Source: Channallabes apus
Taxonomy: Eukaryota > Chordata > Actinopteri > Siluriformes > Clariidae
Direction of reading: 5' to 3'
DNA length: 64,000 bases
Assembly (NCBI GenBank): GCA_030522415.1
Contig: CM060121.1
Span: forward strand, 11,481,976-11,545,975
The notes beneath the pieces are model-generated. The model was not told where the DNA came from. It worked only from the letters and a program-made list of their open reading frames with translations, and searched no databases. Both the position numbers and the translations under genes were made by a program. This document shows positions 42,730 to 54,500 of this stretch, piece after piece; the stretch's first letter is position 1, and each line of letters begins with the position of its first letter.

Positions 42730-45700
42730 TTCATTCATTCAAGATTCATTCAAGAGAGGTTTATTGTCAATACAACAATATACACAGTATACGTTGTATT
42801 GAAATGCCGTTTCACACAGACCCTCCGTGGTGCCTTAATAAGAAATAGAAAACAAGAAATTACAACTAAATGATATCTAACTAAGCTAAACTAACTAAGT
42901 GACTATTTTTAAATAAACTATCTGTACACTAACAGGACAGGAAGACAATACAGTGCAATGATACAAAGTCACATGTGCAATTGGTTCAGAGTACAGTGTG
43001 CGGGTTCAAGTTATTGTAGGAGTATTGGACGAGACAAGACAAGACATGTGCAAATTGCGACTAGTGCAAATCAGCATGAGGTAGAAAATTTCTTGGACAA
43101 AAATACAGTATGCAATACAGGGTGTACAATATGTGTGTTGTACCACAGTCCAATTTGTGTGTTTTTGTCTTTGGTGTGCATTGTATGAGGGTTTAGTTGT
43201 TTAGGTGAGTTTATAAATATAGGAGTCCATTATGTGTTTATGTTGAGTGTGTGTTTCGTATGTTTGCTCAGTTCTATGTTGTCAGTAAGTTGAGAGCCCT
43301 TACTGCTTGTGGAAAGAAGCTCTTGCAGTGTCTGGCAGTCACAGTTCTGATGCTGCGGAACCGTCTGCCTGATGGGAGGAGGGAGAACAGTGCATGTGAG
43401 GGGTGAAAAGAGTCTTTCACTATGCTGCTCGCACGGCGGATCAGGTGTTTGTCGTAGAGTTGGGAGATGGCTGGGAGAGGGACCCCGATGATTCTCTCTG
43501 CTGTCTTCACTATCCGCTGCAAGGACTTCTTTTCAGCGGTGGTGCAATTTCCGTACCAGACGGTGATGTAACAGCAGAGAACACTCTCGATGGTCCCTTG
43601 ATAGAATGAGGTGAGGATGGGAGGTGGAAGACTGGCCTTCTTCAGTTTCCGAAGAAAGTGAAGACGTTGTTGTGCTTTCTTGGTGATGGTGGTGGTGTTC
43701 AGGTTCCAGGAAAGATCATCTGCCATGTGCACCCCCAGAAACTTCACACTGCTGACAATCTCGACAGCAGATCCGTTGATGTACAGTGGGGCGTAGGCCT
43801 TCGGGCTCTTCCTGAAGTTAACAACCATCTCTTTGGTCTTCTGAACATTAAGAGACAGGTTGTTATTTTGACACCAGTCCACCAGATGTTTTACCTCCTC
43901 TCTGTACGCAGACTCATCGTCGTTGGTGATGAGACCCACTACTGTTGTATCGTCTGCAAACTTTATGATGTTATTTGAACTGTGTTGTGCAGCACAGTCG
44001 TGCGTTAGCAGAGTGAAAAGCAGTGGGCTAAGCACACAGCCCTGTGGGGAGCCTGTGCTCAGTCTGAGGACCCCGGAGGAGTTGTTGCCTATGAAGACAG
44101 TCTGCGGCCTGTCAGTGAGGAAGTCCAGGATCCAATTACAAAGCGGAGTGTCTATACCTAGAAAGTCCAACTTCCTTACCAGCCTTTGGGGAATTATTGT
44201 ATTGAATTGTATTGACGCTGAGCTGAAGTCGATAAACAGCATTCTGACGTAAGTGTCCTTCCTGTCGAGATGGGAGAGGGTAAGTTGAAGAGCAGATGAG
44301 ATGGTGTCATCTGTGGAGCGGTTTGGTCGATATGCGAATTGTAACGGGTCCAGAGTATGTGAGAGCTTAGACTTCATGTATCTCAGTACCAGCCTCTCAA
44401 AGCACTTCATGATGATAGATGTGAGTGCTATGGGGCGGTAGTCGTTAAGACAAGACACAGTTGACTTTTTTGGCACTGGGATGATTTTGGTGGTCTTCAG
44501 GCATGTAGGTATAACAGCAGAGCTCAGTGATGAGTTGAAGATGTCTGCAAAGATGACCGCAAGCTGATCAGCACAATCCCGGAGCACCCAGCCAGGTATG
44601 TTGTCTGGTCCTGCAGCTTTTCGTGGGTTCACTCTGCGGAGAGTCGACCTGACATCTGCTGTGGATAGATGTAGTACCTGGTCGTTGGGGAAGGTGGTCA
44701 TCTTCCTCGCTGGTGCCTCATTCTCTGCCTCAAATCGTGCAAAAAAGTTATTCAGCTCATCTGGTAGGGAGGGATCACTGCTACATTCCAATTGTGTTGG
44801 TTTGTAGTCCGTGATGGTCTGGATGCCCTGCCACATGCGCCGCGTGTCTCTTGAGCTTGAGAAGTGGTTGCTGATCCTCTCTGCATACGCCCGCTTTGCC
44901 TCTTTGATGGCCCGTGACAGGTTGGCTCTGGCTGCGATGTAAGCTTCCCTGTCTTTGGACTTGAAGGCTCTGTCCCTGATTTTCACCAGGCTGCGCAGCT
45001 TTGCAGAGAACCAGGGTTTATGGTTTGCCCGGGTGACAACAGTCTTTGAGACAGTAACATCCTCAACGCACTTGCTGATGTAACCAGTCACTGAGGCTGC
45101 GTACACTTCCAGATCGACTGAATGTTCATAGGTGGCTGCTTCTCTGAACATGTCCCAGTCTGTGCAATCAAAGCAGTCCTGAAGGGCAGACATGGCCCCC
45201 CGTGGCCACGTTCTCACCTCTTTCATGGCTGGTCTGAACTGTTTGTTTATTGGTCTATAGGCTGGAGTGAGAAGTATGGAGATGTGGTCTGATTGTCCAA
45301 GGTGGGGGAGGGGTGCAGCCTTGTATGCATGCTGGATGTTTGTATAAACAAGGTCTAACATGTTGTCCCCTCTTGTTGCAAAGTCAATGTTCTGATGAAA
45401 TTTTGGTAGTACTGACTTGAGTGAAGCTTTATTAAAATCCCCGGCGATGATAAAGAAGCCATCAGGGTGGACTGTTTGTAGGTCGCTGATGATGGAGTAG
45501 AGTTCACTGAGTGCCCCGTTAGCTTTAGCACTAGGTGGAATGTAAACAGCCACAATGATCACCACAGTAAACTCCCTCGGGATGTAAAATGGTCTGCATC
45601 TGACTGCTAAAACCTCCACTAGTTCTGAACAGTGCACAGAGACGATCGCTGCGTTCCTACACCAGCTGTTGTTGATATAAACACACAGTCCCCTGCCCCG

Positions 45701-46251
45701 AGTCTTACCGGCAGCTGTGGTATCTCTGTCAGCGCGGTAGCTGGCTAGCCCGTCTAGCTGGATTCCGGAGTCGCCAATGCCTTCATGCAGCCATGTTTCA
45801 GTGAAAATAAGAACACAGCAGTGTTCTATCTCTTTTCGGGAAGTCAGGAGCAGTCTTAAGCAGTCCAGTTTATTGTCCAAAGAGCGCACATTGGATAGGA
45901 GAAGTGATGGAAGCGCGGGTCGGCTACAGTTAGCTTTTAGCCTAGCATGTATCCCGGCTCTCTTGCCGCGCTTCCGGGCGGGCACAGGCTCTCGGTGATG
46001 TCGCGCTACGTCCTCCCGGAGCTCGCAGAATGTTGTAACAGTGTCTCCAGTGTGTCGCCATCTGGATGAAAATAGCATTTTCCAATTTCCAAAAGTTGTT
46101 TACGGTTGTAGACATGTTTGTTCGTTGTTCCAATGGACATTGTAACTTAAACAAACCATCCAGACATAAATTAAACATAAATTAAACACGAATATTGCAC
46201 CATGATTTGGACCCGATGTGGCCGCTGCGTCCTAGCGCGCCGCTCAGCTGG
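42730..46251 (-). mobile_element. Rex1/Babar-type LINE, about 3.5 kb
   Basis: It is inserted in the L2 3' UTR. On its strand the 3' end reads AATAAACCTCTCTTGAATG with TGAA-rich repeats (42731-42770). ATAGA lies at both edges as a short target duplication. The 5' region above 46078 is short. An uninterrupted ORF2 makes this the youngest-looking LINE in the window. Confidence 0.87.
43274..46078 (-). CDS. Rex1/Babar-type LINE ORF2 polyprotein, 934 codons
   Basis: The endonuclease is at about residues 55-275, with [13 protein letters not shown], the catalytic Glu of [34 protein letters not shown] and [11 protein letters not shown] linker has [18 protein letters not shown]. The RT spans about residues 480-780, with [31 protein letters not shown], motif A FIDFSSA, motif [15 protein letters not shown] and motif [13 protein letters not shown]. 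Motif A contains three extra residues (SIQ) from a short duplication, which may abolish activity. The C-terminus matches the fragment at 11218-11522. I use the first start of the open frame; an earlier damaged start is possible. Confidence 0.85.
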   Translation of the reverse strand: MLFSSRWRHTGDTVTTFCELREDVARHHREPVPARKRGKRAGIHARLKANCSRPALPSLLLSNVRSLDNKLDCLRLLLTSRKEIEHCCVLIFTETWLHEGIGDSGIQLDGLASYRADRDTTAAGKTRGRGLCVYINNSWCRNAAIVSVHCSELVEVLAVRCRPFYIPREFTVVIIVAVYIPPSAKANGALSELYSIISDLQTVHPDGFFIIAGDFNKASLKSVLPKFHQNIDFATRGDNMLDLVYTNIQHAYKAAPLPHLGQSDHISILLTPAYRPINKQFRPAMKEVRTWPRGAMSALQDCFDCTDWDMFREAATYEHSVDLEVYAASVTGYISKCVEDVTVSKTVVTRANHKPWFSAKLRSLVKIRDRAFKSKDREAYIAARANLSRAIKEAKRAYAERISNHFSSSRDTRRMWQGIQTITDYKPTQLECSSDPSLPDELNNFFARFEAENEAPARKMTTFPNDQVLHLSTADVRSTLRRVNPRKAAGPDNIPGWVLRDCADQLAVIFADIFNSSLSSAVIPTCLKTTKIIPVPKKSTVSCLNDYRPIALTSIIMKCFERLVLRYMKSKLSHTLDPLQFAYRPNRSTDDTISSALQLTLSHLDRKDTYVRMLFIDFSSASIQFNTIIPQRLVRKLDFLGIDTPLCNWILDFLTDRPQTVFIGNNSSGVLRLSTGSPQGCVLSPLLFTLLTHDCAAQHSSNNIIKFADDTTVVGLITNDDESAYREEVKHLVDWCQNNNLSLNVQKTKEMVVNFRKSPKAYAPLYINGSAVEIVSSVKFLGVHMADDLSWNLNTTTITKKAQQRLHFLRKLKKASLPPPILTSFYQGTIESVLCCYITVWYGNCTTAEKKSLQRIVKTAERIIGVPLPAISQLYDKHLIRRASSIVKDSFHPSHALFSLLPSGRRFRSIRTVTARHCKSFFPQAVRALNLLTT

Positions 46252-47207
46252 ATAGAGTATTATGGTGAACTGGTATGTTTAGATGCTGTCTTCCTCAGTC
46301 TCATTTGATCACTCAGGTTTGTTGACGTTGAGGTGATTGTTTGCTTTACACCTCAGGGAGCCCTCATGTTTGTGTTTCCTTCTGGCTCTCCCTTTTAGTT
46401 ATGCTGTCATAGTTAGTTCTGCCGGAGTCCCTGCTTGCACTCTACAGTAAATATACATTCACATTAGACATTGTGACTGTGACCATACCTAATTGCAATC
46501 TCTCCTCCTCTTCTCTTCCTCCCCCTCTTTCTCTTTCCTCTCTCCCCCTGTCTCCCCCTTTCACTCTTTCTCTCTGTCGAGCTACACATGTGGTTCCTGA
46601 GCTGCCAGTGATCCAGACTCCCTCTGCCCTCCGGACCTGTCTGATCCATCCTGGTGCCCGGTTTCTGGTTGGAGGTCTCGTCGCATGGATGCCCCGTGTG
46701 TGTCTTTAGGATGCGTCTGGTGTCTGGGGATGATTCTATCTACTTAGAAGATGGTTCTGGCCTCGACTGGTGTTGTCAGCTGTTTCTCTGAGGACTTGAC
46801 AATTCGATAGTTCAGGACTGGAACTTTCTACAAGTCTATCTGAGTCTCGAATAACTACTGGACTCCATTTTACATCAACTATTATAACATCAATTAACAT
46901 CAACTATTATAGCTAACACTTAACACTGTATAAATGCAGATCATTTCCTGCTATCTGTTTCACCCAGATGAGGATGGGTTCCCTGTTGAGACTGGTTCCT
47001 CTCAAGGTTTCTTCCTACTACCATCTCAGGGAGTTTTTCCTTGCCCCTGTCGCCCTCTGGCTTGCTCACCAGGGAGCAACTCATCTGAACATTTTGATTC
47101 ATACACATTCACATTCCATACAAACTTAAATAATTCTTTTGATTGTGTGAAGCTGTTTTGAGTCAATGTCAATTGTTAAAAGCGCTATACAAATAAAACT
47201 GAAAGTT
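46252..47207 (+). repeat. L2 LINE 3' UTR (right part of copy 1)
   Basis: It continues the 3' UTR interrupted at 42729. It includes a CT-rich stretch (46497-46580), the phrase CTCAGGGAGTTTTTCCTTGC and the 3' end AAAGCGCTATACAAATAAAA. The same sequence is found inverted at 60706-61690. Confidence 0.88.
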
Positions 47208-47369
47208 AAGAATGTTTAGTTTCATGTCGCTACACACAAAAAAAAAAAAAGATTAATTGTCAGTCTTCCTGCCTGTCAATTAGGCGCTGGAATGTAAGAG
47301 CCATATCACATTTGTTATGTAAGATGGATCTGCAGAATTTGTTGTTGTGTTTATTTTATTTGTTTTTAT

Positions 47370-47510
47370 TCGTTCATTCATTTCATTCATCTTCTATACC
47401 GCTTTATCCTGTATTTAGGGTCGCGGGGACCTGGAGCCTATCCCAGGAGACTCAGGGCATGAGGCAGGGTACACCCTGGACAGCGTGCCAATCCATCGCA
47501 GATATTAGTT
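47370..47510 (+). repeat. Dispersed fish repeat, fragment
   Basis: TTCATTCATCTTCTATACCG at the start and ACACCCTGGACAGCGTGCCA near the end match a repeat I know to be widespread in teleosts. A second piece in the opposite orientation (GGCTCCAGG ... GAATGAATGAA) lies at about 48110-48178. Confidence 0.55.
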
Positions 47511-47997
47511 TTTATTTCATGTTATTTTACCTTATTCTATTCATCTATCCATTAAGCATTAAGTTTATTACATAAGCCATAAGCTCTAAATTTGTTAGTT
47601 AAGCATCCATTTTAATAATCGTAAGTTGGTCTGTGATGTCATTCCGCTATTACATGTATTTGTATGACTATCGTATGGTAGAAAATTCAGTTTAGATGCG
47701 GAAGGCTACACAAGCTTTTGACCATGAGCTGAACGCAATCAGATAGATATAACAAAGATGTTGTTATAAGGTAAACATTGAACCATTCGATACAGCAACA
47801 GGTGTTGTAACCACAGTGGATTTACTCAACACGCCTGTATGAAGTGTTGAATCTTTGATGCTGAAAATAAAATACCAAGACAAAGAAATCATCGGACTTC
47901 CTTTCTTGTGAGTAAATGATCAAACCAAAGCTACGCGTCAAAACTAGTGAAATAACATGACCGCATCTACATTGCCCATAGCATGTGGGATTGAGTA

Positions 47998-48000
<3 letters not shown>

Positions 48001-48064
<64 letters not shown>
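48001..48064. repeat. (TG)n microsatellite
   Basis: About 32 uninterrupted TG units. Confidence 0.97.
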
Positions 48065-48068
<4 letters not shown>

Positions 48069-48109
48069 GCAATTATTGTCATGGGTGTACCTCGCTCATA
48101 CACAAAATC

Positions 48110-48178
48110 TGGGAGAGGCTCCAGGTTTCCCCTGACCCTGTACAGTTTAAAACAGTATATAAATTGAATGAATGAAGC
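48110..48178 (-). repeat. Dispersed fish repeat, inverted fragment
   Basis: It shares GGCTCCAGG and the GAATGAATGAA tail with the inverse of 47370-47510. The two pieces flank a TG microsatellite. Sequence 48180-48298 has nothing I recognise. Confidence 0.45.
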
Positions 48179-48293
48179 CACAAGACAAAATGTTAATTGT
48201 GCTGAACACAGTCAACCATCACAATGTTTCCCTATAATCACCAAAAGTGACCATTAGTGACAGCAATATGTGTGGCACTGGGTTGTCATGCAT

Positions 48294-48298
<5 letters not shown>

Positions 48299-48366
<68 letters not shown>
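48299..48366. repeat. (TG)n microsatellite
   Basis: About 34 TG units, directly followed by GAATAAAATA. It lies about 70 bases before the left end of element B. Confidence 0.97.
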
Positions 48367-48369
<3 letters not shown>

Positions 48370-49768
48370 AAAATATATGTTTGGAAATCTGGCAGCTGTA
48401 AAGGGCTGTTCTTGATTAGTTGTGGGCAGCTTACCCCAGTGAAAAAAAAAACACTTTAGTGTATTACAAATATATTGAAATCCTCGATAATACATTGCAA
48501 ATATACTAACAAAAAGTTGTACCATCAGTTAATATATAAAAAGTATACTAACATCATGCTTTTACCAAATTTTGGAATTAAACTTTAAATATACTTTAAA
48601 AATAATTGTATTATAGTACACGTTCCAAAAAGATATTATTGGAAAATATACTTTAAGTGAAAGGCTGGTCTAATTTCCAAAGTAAACTTATTTAAACTTG
48701 TTTTTCAATATATTTTTGGTATATTTTAAAAAAAAATATGCTCGAAATAATCATTGTACAAATGTACAGAAAGTATATATTAGAATACAAATTTTAATAT
48801 ACGGTAGTCTCAGTATATTATCAGTTAAATGTAAATGTACTTATTAATATGTACTTATATGTAGTGCACTACTCTCTCGTGAGCGTTTAGACTCGTTTTT
48901 GCACGCTGAATCTCTCCCTCGCGCGCGATCTCAAACTCGTTCCTGCGCGCTCAAAATCACTTTTGATGTTGAAGATAATTTATGTTTTTACTCTCTCACT
49001 CTTCTGTCCGCTCACTGTCATAAAACGACACACCAACTGCAGCAGGGTTGTAAAACTTTGCGACTATTCCAGCCAGCCGGAGACTAGACGGCGCCCCATC
49101 AGCCAATTAGAGGCTGGAGGCGGGCAGATTCAGATTGTCCGCTCTCTGATTGGCTCCCCAGTTCTCCACTTCTAGTTTGGATTAATGGCTGAAGCTGCAT
49201 CATCGTGTGCGTTAGTTCGTATCGTTATTATTTTATTTTCATCGGCATAAGGTAAATTTAACGGTTTTAAATTAACTACATACTTTAAACTATAGTATGT
49301 ATTGTCTAATGTTTTGTTGTTAATGTGTTATGTACTTTGCTTGTGGTATAATGGCTCTGTAGCTCTCGGCCTGTTTTCAGTCTCTGTGTAACAGAATCAG
49401 CACACCAGGTTTAAACTAATACTGTACCTGTAGATTCTAATACTAATGTCTGTGTTCATACACCAGGTTTAAACTAATACTGTACCTGTAGATTCTAATA
49501 CTGATGTCTGTCTGTGCTCACACACCAGTTTATATTTTAGTTTGTGTGTTTGTGAGACAACCTGACTTTTGTTGAGCACAAATAAACTATAGTAGTGCTT
49601 TTTTGTAACCTTGTGCAAATTAAATCTGTTGAACTCATGAATAAAGTCTGCCTCATAATTACTGATGTAATGCTTTTCAAAAACATGTTATAGTGTAGAA
49701 AATGCATTTAGCATTTGTAAATTATCCTAAACACTTAATGTACTGGTAACACATTTGCAATACAGTAT

Positions 49769-50069
49769 TGTGGCGTGGGCGGGGCGGCGGCTTGCGACTG
49801 TCGTGCCTTGCGGGAGGTGTTCTTTTTGTGTTCATCCTGTTTGGGACGTGTGTTGAGGTTAGTGGCTTCGGCCAAGTTTGAGTATGTGTACATGTGTGCT
49901 AACTCTATGTGTATATGTCCTGCATTCTGCTACCGTTCTCCAGTTCTAGCTAATAGGTGTGTGTGTGTGTGCGCGCCCGCTGGTTAAATAAACTACTCCC
50001 AGTCATTACATTGGGTAGCCACCAAACTCACTCGTCCTCCAAGTTCCCTGCTAGCGTCGAAAAACGCTA
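49769..50069 (+). repeat. Inner GC-rich insert of element B (solo-LTR-like)
   Basis: It is flanked by CAGTAT (49763-49768) and CAGTAC (50070-50075). It begins TGTGGCGTGGGCGGGG, has AATAAA near its right end and a TG/GC run at 49957-49977. It corresponds to 38211-38478. Confidence 0.5.
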
Positions 50070-50555
50070 CAGTACTATAGAAGGTTGTGTGAAGAATATT
50101 TGTATTAACCACAAAGTGTACTTTTTAATATTTGTAATTGGCCAGAAGTATAACAACATGCTACTGCTGCAATAAGAATATACTCGTAGTATATTAATCA
50201 TGTACAAACCGGATTCCAAAAAAGTTGGGACACTAAACAAATTGTGAGTAAAAACTGAATGCAATGATGTGGAGATGGCAAATGTCAATATTTTATTCAG
50301 AATAGAACATAGATGACAGATCAAAAGTTTAATCCGAGAAAATTTATCATTTTAAAGGAAAAATATGTTGATTCCAAATTTCACGGTGTCAACAAATCCC
50401 AAAAAAGTTGGGACAAGTAGCAATAAGAGGCTGGAAAAAGTTGATTTGAGCATAACGAATAGCTGGAAGACCAATTAACCGTAATTAGGTTAATTGGCAA
50501 CATGATTGGGTATAAAAAGAGCTTCTCAGAGTGGCAGTGTCTCTCAGAAGCCAAG

Positions 50556-51283
50556 ATGGGTAGAGGATCACCAATTCCCACAATGTTGCACAGAAAGATA
50601 GTGGAGCAATATCAGAAAGGTGTTTCCCAGCGAAAAATTGCAAAGACTTTGCAGTTGTCATCATCAACTGTGCATAATATCATCCAAAGATTCAGAGAAT
50701 CTGGAACAATCTCTGTGCGTAAGGGTCAAGGGCATAAAACCATACTGGATGCCCGTGATCTCCGGGCCCTTGAACGACACTGCACCACAAACAGGAATGC
50801 TACTGTAAAGGAAATCACAGAATGGGCTCAGGAATACTTCCAGAAACCATTGTCAGTGAACACAATCCACCGTGCCATCCGCCGTTGCCAGCTGAAACTC
50901 TACAGTGCAAAGAAGAAGCCATTTCTAAGCAAGATCCACATGCACAAGCGTTTTCATTGGGCCAGGGATCATTTAAAATGGAGTGTGGCAAAATGGAAGA
51001 CTGTTCTGTGGTCAGACGAGTCACGATTCAAAGTTCTTGTTGGAAATGTGGGACGCTATGTCTTGGGCACGCATGGGCAGCTTGCATGTCTGGAAAGGCA
51101 CCATCAATGCAGAAAAATATATTCAGCTTCTAGAACAACATATGCTCCCATCCAGACGTCATCTCTTTCAGGGAAGACCCTGCATTTTTCAACAAGATAA
51201 TGCCAGACCACATTCTGCATCAATCACAACATCATGGCTGCGTAGGAGAAGGATCCGGGTACTGAAATGGCCAGTCTGCAGTC
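50556..51283 (+). pseudogene. Tc1-like transposase, first part
   Basis: The start at 50556 gives MGRGSPIPTMLHRKIVEQYQ. Two helix-turn-helix segments follow (GVSQRKIAKTLQLSSSTVHN and the Arg/Lys-rich region after it), then the first catalytic Asp in LWSDESRF. A frameshift near 51040 leads into the frame with IFQQDNARPHSA, the second Asp. The coding sequence is cut at 51284 by Harbinger. The last part is at 53750-53952. Confidence 0.88.
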
Positions 51284-51625
51284 CAGGGGTCTCATTTATC
51301 AAGCGTGCGTACGCACGGTTTTATGTGTAAATCATGTGTACGCACAATTCTACTAATAGAATGCGATTCATTAATTTGTACGTGTGCGTAAAAATGTGCG
51401 CACATTTAGAAGAACTCCTGACTGTGCGTAAGCAGAATCCCCTAGTGGTAGAGAACTGTAATCACATATAAACCCATTGCCCTTAAACTTCACCATTAAA
51501 ATGTCAGTGTTAATAAATTGATACATTGAATAATTGAATACAACAGGTGATTCTTAGTTATCTGGAACTGTGAATAATATAAAATCCATTTTAATCCATA
51601 AAATTTTGGAAATACATTGCTTACA

Positions 51626-52743
51626 ATGGCAGACCTTGCGCTTCTTGAAGATTTGCAACAAGCACTTTTGCGCAGAGATCGCGTTTTCAGGGACCGCACA
51701 GACTTACTCGCTGAGAGTGATGTGCAGTCCCCGTGCACACTCATGTTCTTTCTACTATTGGCTTTTTAGCCACAGGCACATTTCAAAGGGAAATTGGTGA
51801 CAGGTCTGGTATTTCTCAACCCACCATGAACCGAATTATGCCACACATTTTACATGCAATTATATCACAGTACATTACGTTTCCAAACACCGCAGCGCAA
51901 AGGACAAAAATTATGACCGACTTCTATAACATCACAGGATTTCCAAGTGTAATAGGGGCAGTTGACTGCACACATGTTGCCCTGAAAGCTCCTACTGCTG
52001 ATGAATATGCATTTGTACAGTAAATAGAAAAGGCTATCGTGCAGGTAATCTGTGATGCACACTTGAACCTGCTAAATGTCGTTGCGAACAGCCCGGGAGG
52101 TACACATGATTCCTTCATTGGGACTTCGTCTTCAGCAAAGCGCTGCTGGAGAAGGCTGGCTTATTGGTAAGTGTGTAACGATTAATCAGGATTTAAAAAT
52201 AATTGTAAAATTAGATGACTTCTCAACACCATATAATGTACTGTATTTTAATCTACATCATTGCAGGGGATCGAGGATATGCCCTTAAATCCTGGCTGAT
52301 GACCCCAGTGGTAAACCTTCTATCCTAAAAGGAGCTGAATTACAACCGAGCACATGAGCGCACAAGAAGCACAGTAGAACGTGCAATAGGCTTGCTGAAG
52401 GCTCGATGGCTGTGTCTGTCAGGCAGAGGAGGCACATTGCAATACAAACCCAACAAGGTTTTGAATGTTTAAATATTTAAATTAAGTTTTAATTATATTT
52501 TATAACTACAATATTTATAATATACTGTATACATAATTATTTGATTCATTATACAATATAAATTTGCTTTAGGTGTGCTATATAGTTAAAGCATGCAGTG
52601 TGCTGCATAATATTGCCATTAAAAACGGTATACCACTGGATGAGATGCCGATACAAGAAGATCGCCACATGGCAGAAGGTTTCGACCCGATGCCAAATGC
52701 TGTGGCCGTGCAGCTAAGAGCAGGGATAATCGAACGGTTCTAA
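51626..52743 (+). pseudogene. Harbinger transposase (HARBI1-like nuclease)
   Basis: It begins MADLALLEDLQQALLRRDRV. After a frameshift come TFQREIGDRSGISQPTMNRI (helix-turn-helix) and GFPSVIGAVDCTHVALKAP, which carries the first catalytic Asp. A stop at about 52021 is followed by degraded codons for ANSPGGTHDSF. After an AT-rich, intron-like stretch come GDRGYALKSWLMTP, HERTRSTVERAIGLLKARW (with the Glu) and the C-terminal segment ending at 52743. Two intron-like stretches are at about 52168-52266 and 52460-52573. It is not functional. Confidence 0.85.
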
Positions 52744-52785
52744 ATCTGTTTCACAATAAGGAGTAATTGTGAGAAAATGGTGAGA

Positions 52786-53479
52786 TCACTTGGAGCTTTT
52801 ATTGAACTTGCATGATGCATTTAGTGAATCACTAATGTTCCTCAAGTTCACATTGATTTGGTGCAGTTCCTCTTTAATGCTTGCAATGCCGCTCACTAAT
52901 TCCTCCTGTGTTTCCAGAACCGCATCAGTCAGGACTCGTGGCTCGAAATGCATCGGACGCGCTGAAGTGGCAGGCGGAGCAGGACCTGGCAAAACTGGCA
53001 GATCTATAAAATAAATGTTAAATGAACAATCCAAATCATTTGCAATGCGAGTGTTATTTATCTATAAATAATATATCGCAACACAAACATTTGAAAACCT
53101 ACTAACCATTTTCGGATGGCTCGGCCTCTCCTGCAGTTGATGGGATTGCACTTTCAGTGTCACCATCGGGGTGACACTGAAATAAGACTCTGGCCTCCTC
53201 CCGTGGCACCGATGTCTCTTCTGTGGGCTGCAATTCTTTTTTTAGAGGACACTTTCAAATCAAACCACTTTTTCTTGACCTCTGCAGTAGTTCTACATAA
53301 AGGTGAGATGGCATTTACCGCATTAGTAACCTGTCCCCATGCCAAGACTTTTTTTATCTTTGACATTCCGCCTGAAAAAGCAGCAAACAAAACTGTCTTA
53401 TAACATTGTACCTCATTTAAAAGCACTTCCATTTCTTTGTCTTTGAAGTTTTTTTTCCTTTCCTCTCTTCACGGGATCC
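52786..53479 (-). pseudogene. Harbinger Myb/SANT-like DNA-binding protein
   Basis: It starts at 53479 (MDPVKRGKEK) and shifts frame in an A8 run. It then reads a trihelix/SANT-like domain with AFSGGMSKIKKVLAWGQVTN, RTTAEVKKKWFDLKVSSKKR and AAHRRDIGATGGG, the form seen in NAIF1-type proteins. A possible intron (about 53035-53110) separates a second part with a helical C-terminal segment, ELVSGIASIKEELHQINVNL. In this family the protein brings the nuclease to DNA. Confidence 0.82.
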
Positions 53480-53749
53480 ATGATAACGGTTCTATAGTGC
53501 CCTGGCGGCATTGGGTTTTTATAAGGAAGGTTGTTTGCCAAATAAGGTCATTTGAGGGCGTTTCTGTATGCAAATTTAAATTACTATGCACACGCACACA
53601 ATTTAGAAGGAGTGCGATTCATCATCAGTCATTTCGTACAGCTGTGCGTACTCACGTTTGATAACTCCCAACTTTCTTGTGCTTACGGCTGTTGGTATAC
53701 GCACTAGTTTAGAACTTTTTTTACGCACGCTTGATAAATGAGACCCCAG

Positions 53750-53952
53750 ATCTTTCCCCTATAGAGAACATTTGGTGCATCATAAAGAGGAAGGTGCGAC
53801 AAAGAAGGCCCAAGACGATTGAACAGTTAGAGGCCTATATTAGACAAGAATGGGAGAGCATTCCTATTCCTAAACTTGAGAAACTGGTCTCCTCGGTCCC
53901 CAGACATCTGTTGAGTGTTGTAAGAAGAAGGGGAGATGCCACACAGTGGTGA
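53750..53952 (+). pseudogene. Tc1-like transposase, last part
   Basis: It resumes with LSPIENIWCIIKRKVRQRRP, which carries the catalytic Glu of the DDE triad, and ends LLSVVRRRGDATQW. Together with 50556-51283 it accounts for a transposase of about 340 codons. Confidence 0.88.
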
Positions 53953-54500
53953 AAATGGCCTTGTCCCAACTTTTTTGGGATTTGTTGACACCATGACATT
54001 TTGATTCACCATATGTTTCCCTTAAAATGATACATTTTCTCAGTTTAAACTTTTGTTCCGTGATTTATGTTCTATTCTGAATAAAATATTGACATTTGCC
54101 ATCTCCACATCATTGCATTCAGTTTTTATTCACAATTTGTTTAGTGTCCCAACTTTTTTGGAATCCGGTTTGTATTTGTAATACAGTAAAAATAGCTGTA
54201 ATGTACTTATTATACATTAAATATATACTTAAATTGTATTAATAATACTGTCAGGTATGTACGTTAGTACACACACAGCCATACTGTATACTTTAAGTGT
54301 ACTAAAGTATACTTAAAGTTGTTCCACTTTAGCACTTTTGTACAATTTAATTACAACTTAAATACACTTAGTACAACATTAGTTGTTCCAAAATAGCAAA
54401 CTTCAAGTATACTAGTCATTAGTCTGGCTGCAAGTACATTTAAGTATGCTTTGGCATGCTAGGATTTAATATACTTAGCATACTTTTTTCTTTACTTGGG

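Larger units (their letters stand above)
40374..47207 (+). mobile_element. L2-clade LINE, copy 1, split by a Rex1/Babar LINE
   Basis: ORF2 (40374-42679) and the start of the 3' UTR are followed, after the insert at 42730-46251, by the remaining 3' UTR. This ends in AAAGCGCTATACAAATAAAA. The minus-strand copy at 60706-64000 has the same UTR uninterrupted. A deletion in ORF2 near 42,480 removed the segment from YADD to near the C-terminus. The 5' limit is uncertain. Confidence 0.88.
51287..53746 (+). mobile_element. PIF/Harbinger transposon, 2.46 kb
   Basis: The inverted ends GGGTCTCATTTATCAAGCGT are perfect for at least 24 bp. A CAG target duplication flanks them (51284-51286 and 53747-53749), the 3-bp size expected for this superfamily. 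It contains the two genes typical of Harbinger: a DDE nuclease on the plus strand and a Myb/SANT-like protein on the minus strand. Subterminal regions are rich in TGCGTACGCAC-like motifs. Confidence 0.93.
50205..54172 (+). mobile_element. Tc1/mariner-type transposon, split by Harbinger
   Basis: The ends CAAACCGGATTCC...GGAATCCGGTTTG are inverted and flanked by TA (50203-50204 and 54173-54174). The terminal inverted repeats are long (about 200 bp) and contain a second inner copy of the AAAAAAGTTGGGACA motif, an IR/DR arrangement. Without the Harbinger insert the element is about 1.5 kb, the usual Tc1 size. It was inserted into element B. Confidence 0.92.
48434..54500 (+). mobile_element. Non-autonomous AT-rich DNA element, copy B, with nested Tc1 and Harbinger
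   Basis: It has the same ends as copy A in opposite orientation (CCCCAGTGAAAA at the left, ACTTGGG at the right). Without the Tc1 insert (50205-54174) it is about 2.1 kb, as is copy A. The flanking dinucleotides are TA and AA, so no clear target duplication is left. Copy B retains the internal GC-rich insert and the duplicated 61-bp unit. Confidence 0.77.

Noticed and set aside
43403..43978. Plus-strand frames over the Rex1 LINE
   Set aside because: Antisense shadows of the 934-codon ORF2.
37706..54500. Large inverted duplication linking the two AT-rich elements and the two L2 copies
   Set aside because: The flanking sequences of the paired elements are unrelated, and each shows independent insertion boundaries; they are separate insertions of the same families.
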